DNA from: an uncultured Flavobacteriaceae bacterium
GTDB taxonomy: Bacteria; Bacteroidota; Bacteroidia; Flavobacteriales; Flavobacteriaceae
Reading direction: 5' to 3'
NCBI GenBank assembly: GCA_937959395.1
Contig: CALGLR010000004.1
Coordinates: 1 to 60,378 of the forward strand
DNA: 60,378 bases
Shown here: positions 17,676 through 25,752 of the stretch, in pieces
How the letters are laid out: each line of letters starts with the position of its first letter
How positions within the stretch are numbered: the stretch's first letter is position 1
Made by a program: the position numbers and the translations under genes
Notes under the pieces: generated by a model
The model's input: only the letters and a program-made list of their open reading frames with translations
What the model was told of the DNA's origin: nothing
Databases searched by the model: none

Positions 17676-17731
17676 TAGCAATTAAATCCTTTCCTTTTTT
17701 TGCTCTAATAGTATATTAAGTATTATTTATT

Positions 17732-17824
17732 ATGAGATACTTAAAAATAACATTTATTACAAAAGCATTAGGTGTTTCAGTCGCTGTAACAATAAACAGT
17801 AGCTGTAAAGCCGATGGAGGTTAA
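17732..17824 (+). CDS. Possible 30-aa lipoprotein-like peptide
   Basis: ATG to TAA encodes MRYLKITFITKALG, then VSVAVTINSSC and KADGG: a basic start, a hydrophobic core and a Cys near the end, like a minimal lipoprotein or bacteriocin-type leader. A strong terminator follows 54 nt after the stop, so the ORF sits in its own short transcription unit between recA and trhO. It could also be a chance ORF inside a small RNA. No family is recognised. Confidence 0.35.
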   Translation: MRYLKITFITKALGVSVAVTINSSCKADGG

Positions 17825-17877
17825 CGTCGTTATATTTTTTTAAGAACATTAAAAAATTAATAACGAGTTAGTCTATT

Positions 17878-17911
17878 AAAAGTCCTTCTAGATGGTTGAA
17901 GGACTTTTTTT
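17878..17911 (+). terminator. Terminator of the short transcription unit
   Basis: AAAAGTCCTTC-TAGATGGTT-GAAGGACTTTTTT: a perfect 11-bp stem followed by a T run. No annotated gene lies directly upstream other than the 30-aa ORF, which supports a real short transcript here. Confidence 0.8.
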
Positions 17912-17934
17912 GTGGTTAAATTTCACTCTTAACT

Positions 17935-18020
17935 AACACCCCTATTAGTCCCCTTAAGGAGACATTTCTTACTCAGAATCCAGCAGAGTGATGTCCCCTT
18001 GAGGGGGCTATAGGGGTGTT
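17935..18020. repeat. Inverted repeat with 30-bp arms (AACACCCCTAT...ATAGGGGTGTT)
   Basis: The left arm (17935-17965) and right arm (17991-18020) pair over about 30 bp with a few mismatches around a 25-nt loop. The arms are rich in C and G runs (ACCCCTAT, GTCCCCTT), unlike neighbouring DNA. The segment lies between the terminator and trhO with no ORF. It looks like a dispersed non-coding palindromic element. Confidence 0.7.
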
Positions 18021-18077
18021 TTTCCACAAAAAGTAGTATTTTTGCCACATTCTTTAACTTTAAAAAATTAGTATAGC

Positions 18078-19145
18078 ATGCAACTGTACAATAAATTAAG
18101 TGCCAAAGAACGAGCAGAATTAATTGAAAGCGCTGGAAAAGAGCGCTTAACGCTTTCGTTTTATCAATATGCTAAAATTGGCAATCCACAATTATTAAGA
18201 GATCATTTATTCCTTACTTGGAACGAGTTAGATGTTTTAGGACGTATTTATGTCGCTAAGGAAGGTATTAATGCTCAGTTATCACTTCCGGCAGATCGAT
18301 TTGATGCTTTTAAAACCCATTTAGATACCATCGATTTTCTAAAAGATATTCGTTTAAATGTTGCCGTAGAGCAAGATAATATGTCATTCTTAAAATTAAA
18401 AATTAAGGTAAGAGACAAAGTTGTTGCCGATGGTTTAGAAGATAGTAGTTTTGATGTAACCAATAAAGGGGTGCATGTTGGTGCAGAAAAATTTAATGCT
18501 CTCATTGAAAATAAAGACACTGTACTTGTTGATATGCGTAATCATTACGAAAGTGAAATTGGTCATTTTAAAAATGCATTAACTCCAGATGTGGATACGT
18601 TTAGAGAATCTCTTGATATTATTGAAGACGATTTAAAAGCCAATAAAGAAGATAAAAATTTAGTAATGTATTGTACTGGAGGTATTCGTTGTGAAAAAGC
18701 GAGTGCTTATTTTAAACATAAAGGGTTTAAAAATGTTTATCAATTAGAAGGCGGTATAATAGAATATACTAGGCAAATTAAAGAACAAGAATTAGAAAAT
18801 AAATTTATAGGAAAGAATTTTGTGTTTGATGATCGTAGAGCCGAAAAAATTAGCGATCATGTTATTGCCAATTGCCATCAATGTGGGAAATCATGTGATA
18901 CACACGTAAACTGTGCCAATGAAGCCTGTCATTTATTATTTATTCAATGCGAAGCCTGTAAAACAGAAATGAATAATTGCTGTTCTACAAATTGTAAGGA
19001 AATAATTGATTTACCCTTTGAAGAACAAAAAGCATTGCGAAAAGGCCAAGGAAACAGTAACGATATTTTTAAGAAGGGTAGAGCCGATCATTTGTCTTAT
19101 AAAAAAGATTTAAGAAACATATTCGGGACGCTTAAAAACGAATAA
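18078..19145 (+). CDS. trhO: tRNA uridine(34) hydroxylase TrhO (YceA-type rhodanese protein)
   Basis: A 355-aa protein that hydroxylates U34 in the anticodon of certain tRNAs, an O2-dependent step toward 5-oxyacetyluridine-type modifications. An N-terminal acylphosphatase-like domain (about 20-115) precedes a rhodanese domain (about 140-235) with active Cys199 in CTGGIRCEKAS. The C-terminal region is Cys-rich (CHQCGKSCDTH, CEACKTEMNNCCS), probably binding a metal. Length is typical for the Bacteroidetes form. It is monocistronic. Confidence 0.92.
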   Translation: MQLYNKLSAKERAELIESAGKERLTLSFYQYAKIGNPQLLRDHLFLTWNELDVLGRIYVAKEGINAQLSLPADRFDAFKTHLDTIDFLKDIRLNVAVEQDNMSFLKLKIKVRDKVVADGLEDSSFDVTNKGVHVGAEKFNALIENKDTVLVDMRNHYESEIGHFKNALTPDVDTFRESLDIIEDDLKANKEDKNLVMYCTGGIRCEKASAYFKHKGFKNVYQLEGGIIEYTRQIKEQELENKFIGKNFVFDDRRAEKISDHVIANCHQCGKSCDTHVNCANEACHLLFIQCEACKTEMNNCCSTNCKEIIDLPFEEQKALRKGQGNSNDIFKKGRADHLSYKKDLRNIFGTLKNE

Positions 19146-19330
19146 TTTGATTAAATAAACGAATACTATTTACAAAGAGACGAATACTATTCTTAGTTTT
19201 TTAAGTCTTTAGAATAATAGTATATTTACGAAATTAGAACTTGGTTTTATACTACGCTCTAAACTTACTATTTTTTATTAATCATCATCTAAATGTTCAA
19301 CGCATTTAGAATCAATATACAACAAAAAAT

Positions 19331-20566
19331 ATGTCTTGTGCAAGTTGCTCAACAGGTAAAGATGGCCAACCTAAAGGCTGCAAAAGTAATGGTACTTGTG
19401 GAACAGATAGCTGTAACAAACTTACTGTTTTTGATTGGTTAGCAAACATGTCTCTTCCTAATGGAGAAGTTGCTTTCGACTTTATAGAAGTGCGCTTTAA
19501 AAATGGAAGAAAACAATACTATAAAAACAAAGAAAACCTTACGTTAAGCATTGGAGATATTGTTGCAACTCAAGCGGCATCTGGCCATGACATTGGCATG
19601 GTGACTTTAACAGGGGAGCTCGTTAGGGTACAAATGAAACGTAAGAAAATAGCGCCTAAACCTGATGAAATTTTAAAAATATATCGCAAGGCTTCTCAAA
19701 AAGATATAGATATTTGGTCTGCTGCAAGAGATAAGGAAGAGCCAATGAAAGTCAAAGCACGTCAATTTGCTATTGATTTGAAGCTGCAAATGAAGATTTC
19801 TGATATAGAATTTCAAGGCGATTCTAGTAAAGCTACTTTTTATTATACTGCAGAAGATCGTGTAGATTTTAGAGAACTTATAAAATTATTTGCTAAAGAA
19901 TTTAGAACGCGTATAGAGATGAAACAAGTCGGGTTTCGCCAGGAAGCATCTAGGCTTGGAGGAATTGGTTCTTGTGGGCGTGAATTATGTTGTTCTACTT
20001 GGTTAACCGATTTTAGATCGGTAAGCACTTCTGCAGCACGTTATCAACAATTGTCTCTTAATCCCCAAAAATTAGCAGGACAATGTGGTAAGCTTAAATG
20101 TTGTTTAAATTATGAACTTGATTCTTATTTAGATGCGTTAAAAGTTTTTCCCAAAACAGATACAAAGTTATATACAGAAAAAGGAACGGCAGTTTGTCAA
20201 AAAACAGACATATTTAAAGGACATCTTTGGTACGCTTATGAAGGAGAATGGATGAATTGGCATATAATTACTGCAGCTCAAGCAAAAGAGATTATAGCAC
20301 TTAATAAAAATAAAGAAAAAGTAGCAAGTCTAGAAGAGTATGCTTCAGAGCTTATAATAGATACTAAAACAGAATTTGAAAACGTTGTTGGTCAAGACAG
20401 TCTTACAAGATTTGATAGGCCAAAAGGCAATAAAAAACGTAGAAATAACAAGGCCAATCCTAGTAATAAGAATAACAATAACAGGAATAATAAGAACCGT
20501 AATCGAAAAAATAATAATAAGCCGCAAAACAAAAAAACAAGTAACCCTAGCAATGCAAAAAAGTAA
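19331..20566 (+). CDS. ricT: PSP1-domain protein, RicT-like
   Basis: A 411-aa cytoplasmic protein. The N-terminus is Cys-rich (SCASCSTG, CKSNGTCGTDSC). The PSP1 domain spans about 50-270 with GIGSCGRELCCSTW and AGQCGKLKCCLNYE, Cys clusters that in Bacillus RicT help hold Fe-S clusters of the RicAFT complex. The C-terminal 60 residues are a basic Asn/Lys/Arg repeat tail, likely disordered and possibly RNA-binding. Its 3' end overlaps the gldH start by 14 nt, so the two are coupled. In Bacteroidetes partners RicA and RicF are not usually known, so function may differ from Bacillus. Confidence 0.85.
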   Translation: MSCASCSTGKDGQPKGCKSNGTCGTDSCNKLTVFDWLANMSLPNGEVAFDFIEVRFKNGRKQYYKNKENLTLSIGDIVATQAASGHDIGMVTLTGELVRVQMKRKKIAPKPDEILKIYRKASQKDIDIWSAARDKEEPMKVKARQFAIDLKLQMKISDIEFQGDSSKATFYYTAEDRVDFRELIKLFAKEFRTRIEMKQVGFRQEASRLGGIGSCGRELCCSTWLTDFRSVSTSAARYQQLSLNPQKLAGQCGKLKCCLNYELDSYLDALKVFPKTDTKLYTEKGTAVCQKTDIFKGHLWYAYEGEWMNWHIITAAQAKEIIALNKNKEKVASLEEYASELIIDTKTEFENVVGQDSLTRFDRPKGNKKRRNNKANPSNKNNNNRNNKNRNRKNNNKPQNKKTSNPSNAKK

Positions 20567-21044
20567 CTTTGTAATTCTTGTATTTGGATTACTCTTCGTT
20601 TTTTCATGCGATTCTAATCGTGTTTTTGATGATTACAAAACGGTTCCTGATTCGTGGAATAAAAATGAGATTGTAGAATTTAAAATTAATTCTTCTGATA
20701 CCATTACACCGCGTGATTTATTTGTAAATTTAAGAAACACAAAGGCTTACAAATACAGCAATATATTTTTAATAGTAGAAATGAATTTTCCTCATGGAAA
20801 AACCATTAAAGATACTTTAGAATACAGAATGGCTGCTCCAGATGGCACCCTATTAGGAACAGGTTTATCTAGTGTAAAAGAAAATAAATTGTGGTATAAA
20901 GAAGGTGTCGTTTTTGATGAGGTTGGAGAGTATACTGTAAAAATCCAACACGCAATGAGAAAGAATGGTACGGTAAAAGGTATAGCAAGCTTAGAAGGTG
21001 TTACAGATGTTGGGTTTAGAATAGAAAAAACACTTAAAAAGTAA
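20553..21044 (+). CDS. gldH: Gliding-motility lipoprotein GldH
   Basis: A 163-aa lipoprotein needed for gliding and linked to type IX secretion in Flavobacterium. I start it at the ATG at 20553 (MQKSNFVILVFGLLFVFSC), which places the lipobox Cys at residue 19; the frame stays open further upstream inside ricT, but that part is only the out-of-frame Asn/Lys tail of ricT. Family features include FDDYKTVP near the mature N-terminus, the SDTITPRDLFVNLRN block and DEVGEYTVKIQHAMR near the end. It overlaps ricT by 14 nt and is followed 55 nt later by a penicillin-binding protein, an order conserved in flavobacteria. Confidence 0.9.
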   Translation: MQKSNFVILVFGLLFVFSCDSNRVFDDYKTVPDSWNKNEIVEFKINSSDTITPRDLFVNLRNTKAYKYSNIFLIVEMNFPHGKTIKDTLEYRMAAPDGTLLGTGLSSVKENKLWYKEGVVFDEVGEYTVKIQHAMRKNGTVKGIASLEGVTDVGFRIEKTLKK

Positions 21045-21099
21045 ATTGAATGGTCCTATATTAATGCAAAATGAAGAGGGTTATATAATACAGTATTAA

Positions 21100-23442
21100 A
21101 TGACAAAAGAAAAGCAAGCAGAAGAACATCAAGGTTTTTCAAAATACGTAAGATGGTTTTGGATTCTATTTCTTGGAGGAATAGTCTCTATTATTTTATT
21201 GTTTTTATTAACATCTTTAGGTGTTTTTGGAGAGCTACCAGATCACACGGTTTTAGAGAACCCCAAAACAAATTTGGCATCAGAAATTATTTCTTCAGAT
21301 GGAAAAACACTAGGAAAATTTTATTTAAACGATAATAGAACACCTGTAGGTTATAGTGAATTACCGCAACATTTAGTAGATGCATTAATAGCTACTGAAG
21401 ATGCTAGATATTATGACCATTCTGGGATTGATGCTCGAGGCACTTTAAGAGCTATGGTTAAGCTAGGAAAAGGTGGTGGTGCGAGTACAATTTCTCAACA
21501 ATTAGCAAAACAGTTATTCACAGTTAAAGTTTCTAATAGTAAATTACAAAGGGTATTTCAAAAACTAAAAGAATGGGTTATCGCTGTTCGTTTAGAAAGA
21601 CAATATACTAAAGAGGAAATTATTGCACAATATTTTAATATCTACGATTTTAATAACAAAGCAGATGGTATTAGAAGTGCTTCCAGAATTTATTTCAATA
21701 AGGAACCAAAAGAGTTAGATTTAAAAGAATCTGCAATGTTGGTTGGGATGTTCAAAAACTCTACACTATACAATCCAAGATCACATAGAAATCCCGTAGG
21801 TACTAAAAACAGACGTAATGTAGTATTGAAACAAATGGAGAAATATGGCTACATTACTAAAGAAGTAAAAGAAGAGCTTCAAAAAACAGATTTAGGTATA
21901 CGTTATACTCCAGAATCACATAATGAAGGCCCTGCGCCTTATTTTAGGGAATACCTTCGATCCGAAATGAAGAAATGGGTAAAGAATAACCCGAAAGCTG
22001 ATGGAACACGATACAATATTAACAATGATGGTTTAAAAATATACACCACATTAGATTCTAGAATGCAACAATATGCTGAAGAAGCGGTTCAAAGACATAT
22101 GCCAAGATTGCAAGCCGAGTTTTTTCATCAAAATACTTTAAAACGAAACCCAACAGCTCCCTTTTCTGAGTTAGAAAAAGAAGAGATAACAACGCTTATG
22201 AAACGTTCTATGAAGCAAAGTGAACGCTGGAGGCATATGAAATACGATCTTAAAATTTCGGATAAAAAAATTATTGAATCATTTAATAAGCCAACAAAAA
22301 TGACTATTTTTTCTTGGAAAGGAGAAATAGATACGATAATGAAGCCTATGGATTCTATGCGATACTATAAGTTTTTCCTGCATCCAGGAATGATGAGTAT
22401 GGATCCACAAACTGGTCATGTAAAAGCATGGGTTGGAGGAATGAATCCGAGGCATTTTCAATACGATCATGTTAAGCAAGGGAAACGACAAGTAGGTTCT
22501 ACATTTAAGCCATTTGTTTATGCAACAGCGATAGATCAATTACACATGTCTCCTTGTGATGAATTACCACGATCTCAAATTACAATCGAAGCCAATAAAT
22601 ATGGAAACCCGGAATCTTGGACGCCAAAAAATGTAGATAGAGATTATGGCGGGAAATTATCGCTTAAAGATGCGTTAGCAAAATCGGTAAATACAATTAC
22701 CGCACGTTTAATGGATAAAGTGGGACCTCAGCCAGTTGTTAAATTAGCTAAACGATTAGGTATTGAATCTGAAATACTTCCGGTACCATCAATAGCATTA
22801 GGAACCCCAGACGTAAGCGTTTACGAAATGGTTGGAGCCTATGGAGCATTTGCTAATCAAGGTGTTTATAATAAACCTGTTATGGTTACAACGATTACTG
22901 ATAAAAATGATACTGTTTTATTTCAGTTTGTTCCAGAGGCTCGTGATGTAATAAGTGAAGAAGCAGCTTATGTTACCGTAAAATTAATGGAAGGTGTTAC
23001 CCAGAGAGGATCTGGCGCACGATTAAGAGGAAAAGGAGCAGATGCTTATAGAAAAGATTATAAAGAAGTCGTAACTGGATATCCTTATGAATTTACAAAC
23101 CCAATTGCTGGTAAAACAGGAACAACTCAAAACCAAAGTGATGGTTGGTTTATGGGGATGGTGCCGAATCTGGTAACTGGAGTTTGGGTAGGAGCTGAAG
23201 ATAGAGCAGTGCATTTTTCGAGCTCAAAATATGGTCAAGGAGCTTCTATGGCTTTACCAATATGGGGAATGTATATGAAGAGTTGTTATTCAGATAAGGC
23301 CTTAAAAATATCTAAAGGACAATTTGCAAAACCTAAAAACTTAACTATCGAAGTAGATTGTGATAAATACCAACAAAGCAAAGACGACGATCCAGATAAT
23401 AAGAAAACGAATAAAGATGAGGATGACCCTTTTGGATTTTAA
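21100..23442 (+). CDS. Class A penicillin-binding protein (PBP1A-type transglycosylase/transpeptidase)
   Basis: A 780-aa bifunctional peptidoglycan synthase. A cytoplasmic tail and one membrane helix (about 19-42) precede a GT51 glycosyltransferase domain with ATEDARYYDHSGID (catalytic Glu100) and GGGASTISQQLAKQLF. The transpeptidase domain has GSTFKPF (catalytic Ser467, Lys470), SVNT and KTGTT (672-676). The C-terminal tail is Asp/Lys-rich. It lies in the ricT-gldH-pbp cluster and ends in a terminator at 23481. Everything needed for both activities is present. Confidence 0.95.
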   Translation: MTKEKQAEEHQGFSKYVRWFWILFLGGIVSIILLFLLTSLGVFGELPDHTVLENPKTNLASEIISSDGKTLGKFYLNDNRTPVGYSELPQHLVDALIATEDARYYDHSGIDARGTLRAMVKLGKGGGASTISQQLAKQLFTVKVSNSKLQRVFQKLKEWVIAVRLERQYTKEEIIAQYFNIYDFNNKADGIRSASRIYFNKEPKELDLKESAMLVGMFKNSTLYNPRSHRNPVGTKNRRNVVLKQMEKYGYITKEVKEELQKTDLGIRYTPESHNEGPAPYFREYLRSEMKKWVKNNPKADGTRYNINNDGLKIYTTLDSRMQQYAEEAVQRHMPRLQAEFFHQNTLKRNPTAPFSELEKEEITTLMKRSMKQSERWRHMKYDLKISDKKIIESFNKPTKMTIFSWKGEIDTIMKPMDSMRYYKFFLHPGMMSMDPQTGHVKAWVGGMNPRHFQYDHVKQGKRQVGSTFKPFVYATAIDQLHMSPCDELPRSQITIEANKYGNPESWTPKNVDRDYGGKLSLKDALAKSVNTITARLMDKVGPQPVVKLAKRLGIESEILPVPSIALGTPDVSVYEMVGAYGAFANQGVYNKPVMVTTITDKNDTVLFQFVPEARDVISEEAAYVTVKLMEGVTQRGSGARLRGKGADAYRKDYKEVVTGYPYEFTNPIAGKTGTTQNQSDGWFMGMVPNLVTGVWVGAEDRAVHFSSSKYGQGASMALPIWGMYMKSCYSDKALKISKGQFAKPKNLTIEVDCDKYQQSKDDDPDNKKTNKDEDDPFGF

Positions 23443-23480
23443 TGAGTTCGAAAAGTATTTTTATGACAATTAATAATTTA

Positions 23481-23509
23481 AAAAGCCATTCTAAACGAAT
23501 GGTTTTTTT
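23481..23509 (+). terminator. Terminator of the ricT-gldH-pbp cluster
   Basis: AAAAAGCCATTC-TAAAC-GAATGGTTTTTTT: a 9-10-bp stem with one GU pair, followed by seven T, starting 39 nt after the PBP stop. Confidence 0.8.
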
Positions 23510-23611
23510 GTAAATAAAATATAGGCATAGTTACAGTTTCTTTTTTTATTGAAATAAAAAGGAAAAAAAAGTGATTTATTGCAATAAACTCTATTTGCAA
23601 ATGGTATAAGC

Positions 23612-23642
23612 TTGTAGTACCATTTTAAATTCACTAATTTTA
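23612..23642 (+). promoter_or_regulatory. Candidate promoter of the CoA-transferase genes
   Basis: TTG (23612-23614), 20 nt, then TAATTTTA (23635-23642), one base off TAnnTTTG. The start codon is 23 nt further on. It lies after the terminator that closes the previous operon, as expected for a new transcription unit. Confidence 0.35.
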
Positions 23643-23665
23643 GGCTTTAAAACAACCATTATTTT

Positions 23666-24367
23666 ATGATTCTTAAAAAAGTAAATTCAGTTCAAGATGC
23701 ACTTAAAGGTGTTAAAAACGATATGACACTCATGCTAGGTGGATTTGGATTGAGTGGCATACCAGAAAATGCAATTGCCGAGTTAGTTAGCATGGAAGTA
23801 AAGGGGTTAACCTGTATTTCGAATAACGCTGGTGTAGATGATTTTGGTTTGGGGTTATTACTTCAAAAACGCCAAATAAAAAAAATGGTTTCTTCTTATG
23901 TTGGAGAAAATGATGAATTTGAAAGGCAAATGTTATCAGGAGAATTGGATGTTGAATTAATCCCTCAAGGAACATTAGCAGAACGATGCAGAGCCGCGCA
24001 AGCTGGTTTTCCGGCAATATATACTCCGGCAGGATACGGTACAGAAGTAGCAGAAGGAAAAGAGACACGTGAATTTGATGGTAAAATGTATGTTTTGGAG
24101 CATGCTTTTAAAGCTGATTTTGCGTTTGTAAAAGCATGGAAAGGGGATGCAGCTGGAAATCTTGTTTTTAAAGGTACTGCTAGAAATTTTAATCCATGTA
24201 TGTGTGGCGCAGCTAAGATTACAATAGCTGAGGTCGAAGAATTGGTTCCTGTAGGTGAATTAGATCCAAATCAAATACATATGCCTGGCATATTCGTACA
24301 ACGAATTTTTGAAGGTGAAAAATACGAGAAAAGGATAGAACAACGTACGGTAAGAACAAGAGAATAA
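23666..24367 (+). CDS. scoA: 3-oxoacid CoA-transferase subunit A
   Basis: A 233-aa alpha subunit of a heteromeric CoA-transferase (succinyl-CoA:acetoacetate type), which moves CoA between succinyl-CoA and 3-oxoacids in ketone-body or leucine/short-chain acid use. Family signatures are [15 protein letters not shown] near the N-terminus (the oxyanion glycine loop) and [20 protein letters not shown]. Length is normal. Subunit B follows after 70 nt and the pair ends in a strong terminator, so they form a two-gene operon. The acid substrate is not certain from sequence; acetoacetate is the usual call. Confidence 0.93.
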   Translation: MILKKVNSVQDALKGVKNDMTLMLGGFGLSGIPENAIAELVSMEVKGLTCISNNAGVDDFGLGLLLQKRQIKKMVSSYVGENDEFERQMLSGELDVELIPQGTLAERCRAAQAGFPAIYTPAGYGTEVAEGKETREFDGKMYVLEHAFKADFAFVKAWKGDAAGNLVFKGTARNFNPCMCGAAKITIAEVEELVPVGELDPNQIHMPGIFVQRIFEGEKYEKRIEQRTVRTRE

Positions 24368-24437
24368 TAATTGAAATAAGATTAAAAAATTCCTGTTTCT
24401 TAAGCTTTATAGTAAGAGGAGCGACAAAAATAAAACC

Positions 24438-25091
24438 ATGTTAGATAAAAACGGAATAGCAAAACGAATAGCAAAAGAGGTACAAGATGGTTACTATGTA
24501 AACTTAGGAATTGGAATTCCAACTCTGGTAGCCAATTATGTGCGAGAAGATATTGAAGTAGAATTTCAAAGTGAAAACGGTGTTTTAGGAATGGGGCCAT
24601 TTCCTTTTGAAGGCGAAGAAGATGCAGATATTATTAATGCAGGGAAGCAAACCATTACTACTTTGCCTGGAGCTAGTTTTTTCGACTCGGCTACTAGCTT
24701 TGCCATGATACGTGGCCAGCATGTCGATCTTACAATATTAGGAGCTATGGAGGTTTCGGAAAATGGTGATATTGCTAATTGGAAAATACCTGGACGAATG
24801 GTTAAGGGTATGGGTGGAGCTATGGATTTAGTTGCAAGTGCAGAAAATATCATTGTAGCTATGATGCATACTAATAAAAAAGGAGAATCTAAGATTCTAA
24901 AACAATGCAGTTTGCCACTTACTGGCGTTGGTTGCGTAAAAAAAATTGTGACTAACCTTGCTGTGTTGGAAGTCACTCAGAATGGATTCAAATTGCTTGA
25001 ACGCGCTCCAGGTGTTTCAGTTGAAGATATTCAAAAAGCTACTGAAGGTACTTTAATAGTAGAAGGAAATATTCCTGAGATGGCCGTTTAA
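24438..25091 (+). CDS. scoB: 3-oxoacid CoA-transferase subunit B
   Basis: A 217-aa beta subunit. The catalytic Glu that forms the glutamyl-CoA thioester is Glu46 in the signature QSENGVLGMGPF (44-55). Other family blocks are GYYVNLGIGIPTLVANY and GGAMDLV, and PLTGVGCVKKIVTNLAV near the C-terminus. Length is normal and no key residue is missing. It pairs with the subunit A gene 70 nt upstream. Confidence 0.94.
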   Translation: MLDKNGIAKRIAKEVQDGYYVNLGIGIPTLVANYVREDIEVEFQSENGVLGMGPFPFEGEEDADIINAGKQTITTLPGASFFDSATSFAMIRGQHVDLTILGAMEVSENGDIANWKIPGRMVKGMGGAMDLVASAENIIVAMMHTNKKGESKILKQCSLPLTGVGCVKKIVTNLAVLEVTQNGFKLLERAPGVSVEDIQKATEGTLIVEGNIPEMAV

Positions 25092-25114
25092 GATATATAA
25101 CAGTTAAGATGATT

Positions 25115-25158
25115 AACAAGAAAACCCATGGATGTCATCCATGGGTTTTCTTGTTTTT
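25115..25158 (+). terminator. Strong terminator of the CoA-transferase operon
   Basis: A perfect 20-bp stem (AACAAGAAAACCCATGGATG and its complement) around a 4-nt loop, ending in a T run, 24 nt after the stop of subunit B. Confidence 0.9.
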
Positions 25159-25252
25159 TGAACATATACTATTATTACTTTTTAAGATACTATTAAGTAG
25201 TTAATAACTCTTTGATAACTAAATTACATTTTAAATGTTAAAGTTAAACGTA

Positions 25253-25264
25253 TTTCATCGAAAA
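25253..25264. promoter_or_regulatory. TTTCATCGAAA palindromic motif
   Basis: TTTCATCGAAAA is one of several intergenic copies of the palindrome TTTTC-ATC-GAAAA. Others lie upstream of the M43 protease (27515), the M4 protease (29829) and the T9SS type B gene (44386). This one stands alone before the 96-bp repeats. Confidence 0.35.
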
Positions 25265-25309
25265 TTAATGCTTTTTAACTGATTTATTGAAAATAAGATG
25301 CATCTTAGC

Positions 25310-25555
25310 AGTCCCCTAAATAATTAACCTTAAAACTCAAATTTACCATAAATCTTAACCTACGGATGTAATGCCCAAATCAATTTAAATTAACCTTTTA
25401 GTTAGTTAGCCCCAAATTAATTAACGTAAAGCTCAAATTTACCATAAATCTTAACCTACGAATGTAATGCCCAAATCAATTTAAAATTAAATTTTAGTTA
25501 GTTAGCCCCAAATTAATTAACGCAAAACTCAAATTTACCATAAATCTTAACCTAT
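25310..25555. repeat. 96-bp tandem repeat, about 2.5 copies
   Basis: The block CTCAAATTTACCATAAATCT recurs at 25336, 25432 and 25528, a strict 96-bp period. Other parts such as TGTAATGCCCAAATCAATTT and GTTAGCCCCAAATTAATTAA repeat in register, with a few substitutions. Copies are contiguous and contain no ORF. The 468-bp gap from 25159 to 25626 otherwise holds only the TTTCATCGAAA motif and AT-rich DNA. Confidence 0.9.
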
Positions 25556-25626
25556 TTATAATTTTAAAAAGATGATTATTAATTAAACGATATAATATCT
25601 ACCAACCAAATAAATTAATCCTATTT

Positions 25627-25752
25627 ATGAAAACAGCAGCAAATCTATCTGAGCAATCTACAAAAAGAAGTAATCTACAAAACAGAATTAAAGAAACAAT
25701 AACTTTTACAAAGAGTGTTTTGTTTTTAACTAAGAAAATTTTTATGCTATAA
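25627..25752 (+). CDS. Possible 41-aa ORF after the tandem repeat
   Basis: ATG at 25627 opens a 41-codon frame (MKTAANLSEQSTKRSNLQN, then a basic/hydrophobic end KSVLFLTKKIFML). Its leader (CCAAATAAATTAATCC) resembles the leaders of the two protease genes downstream. It overlaps the 3' end of the convergent ABC gene by 6 bp. No family is recognised and it may not be expressed. Confidence 0.25.
   Translation: MKTAANLSEQSTKRSNLQNRIKETITFTKSVLFLTKKIFML

Noticed and set aside
20376-20552. Upstream extension of gldH
   Set aside because: It lies inside ricT, has no signal peptide of its own, and would bury the lipobox of GldH in the middle of the protein.
24566-24976. Minus-strand frame inside CoA-transferase subunit B
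   Set aside because: Subunit B has a full family signature; the opposite frame has none.
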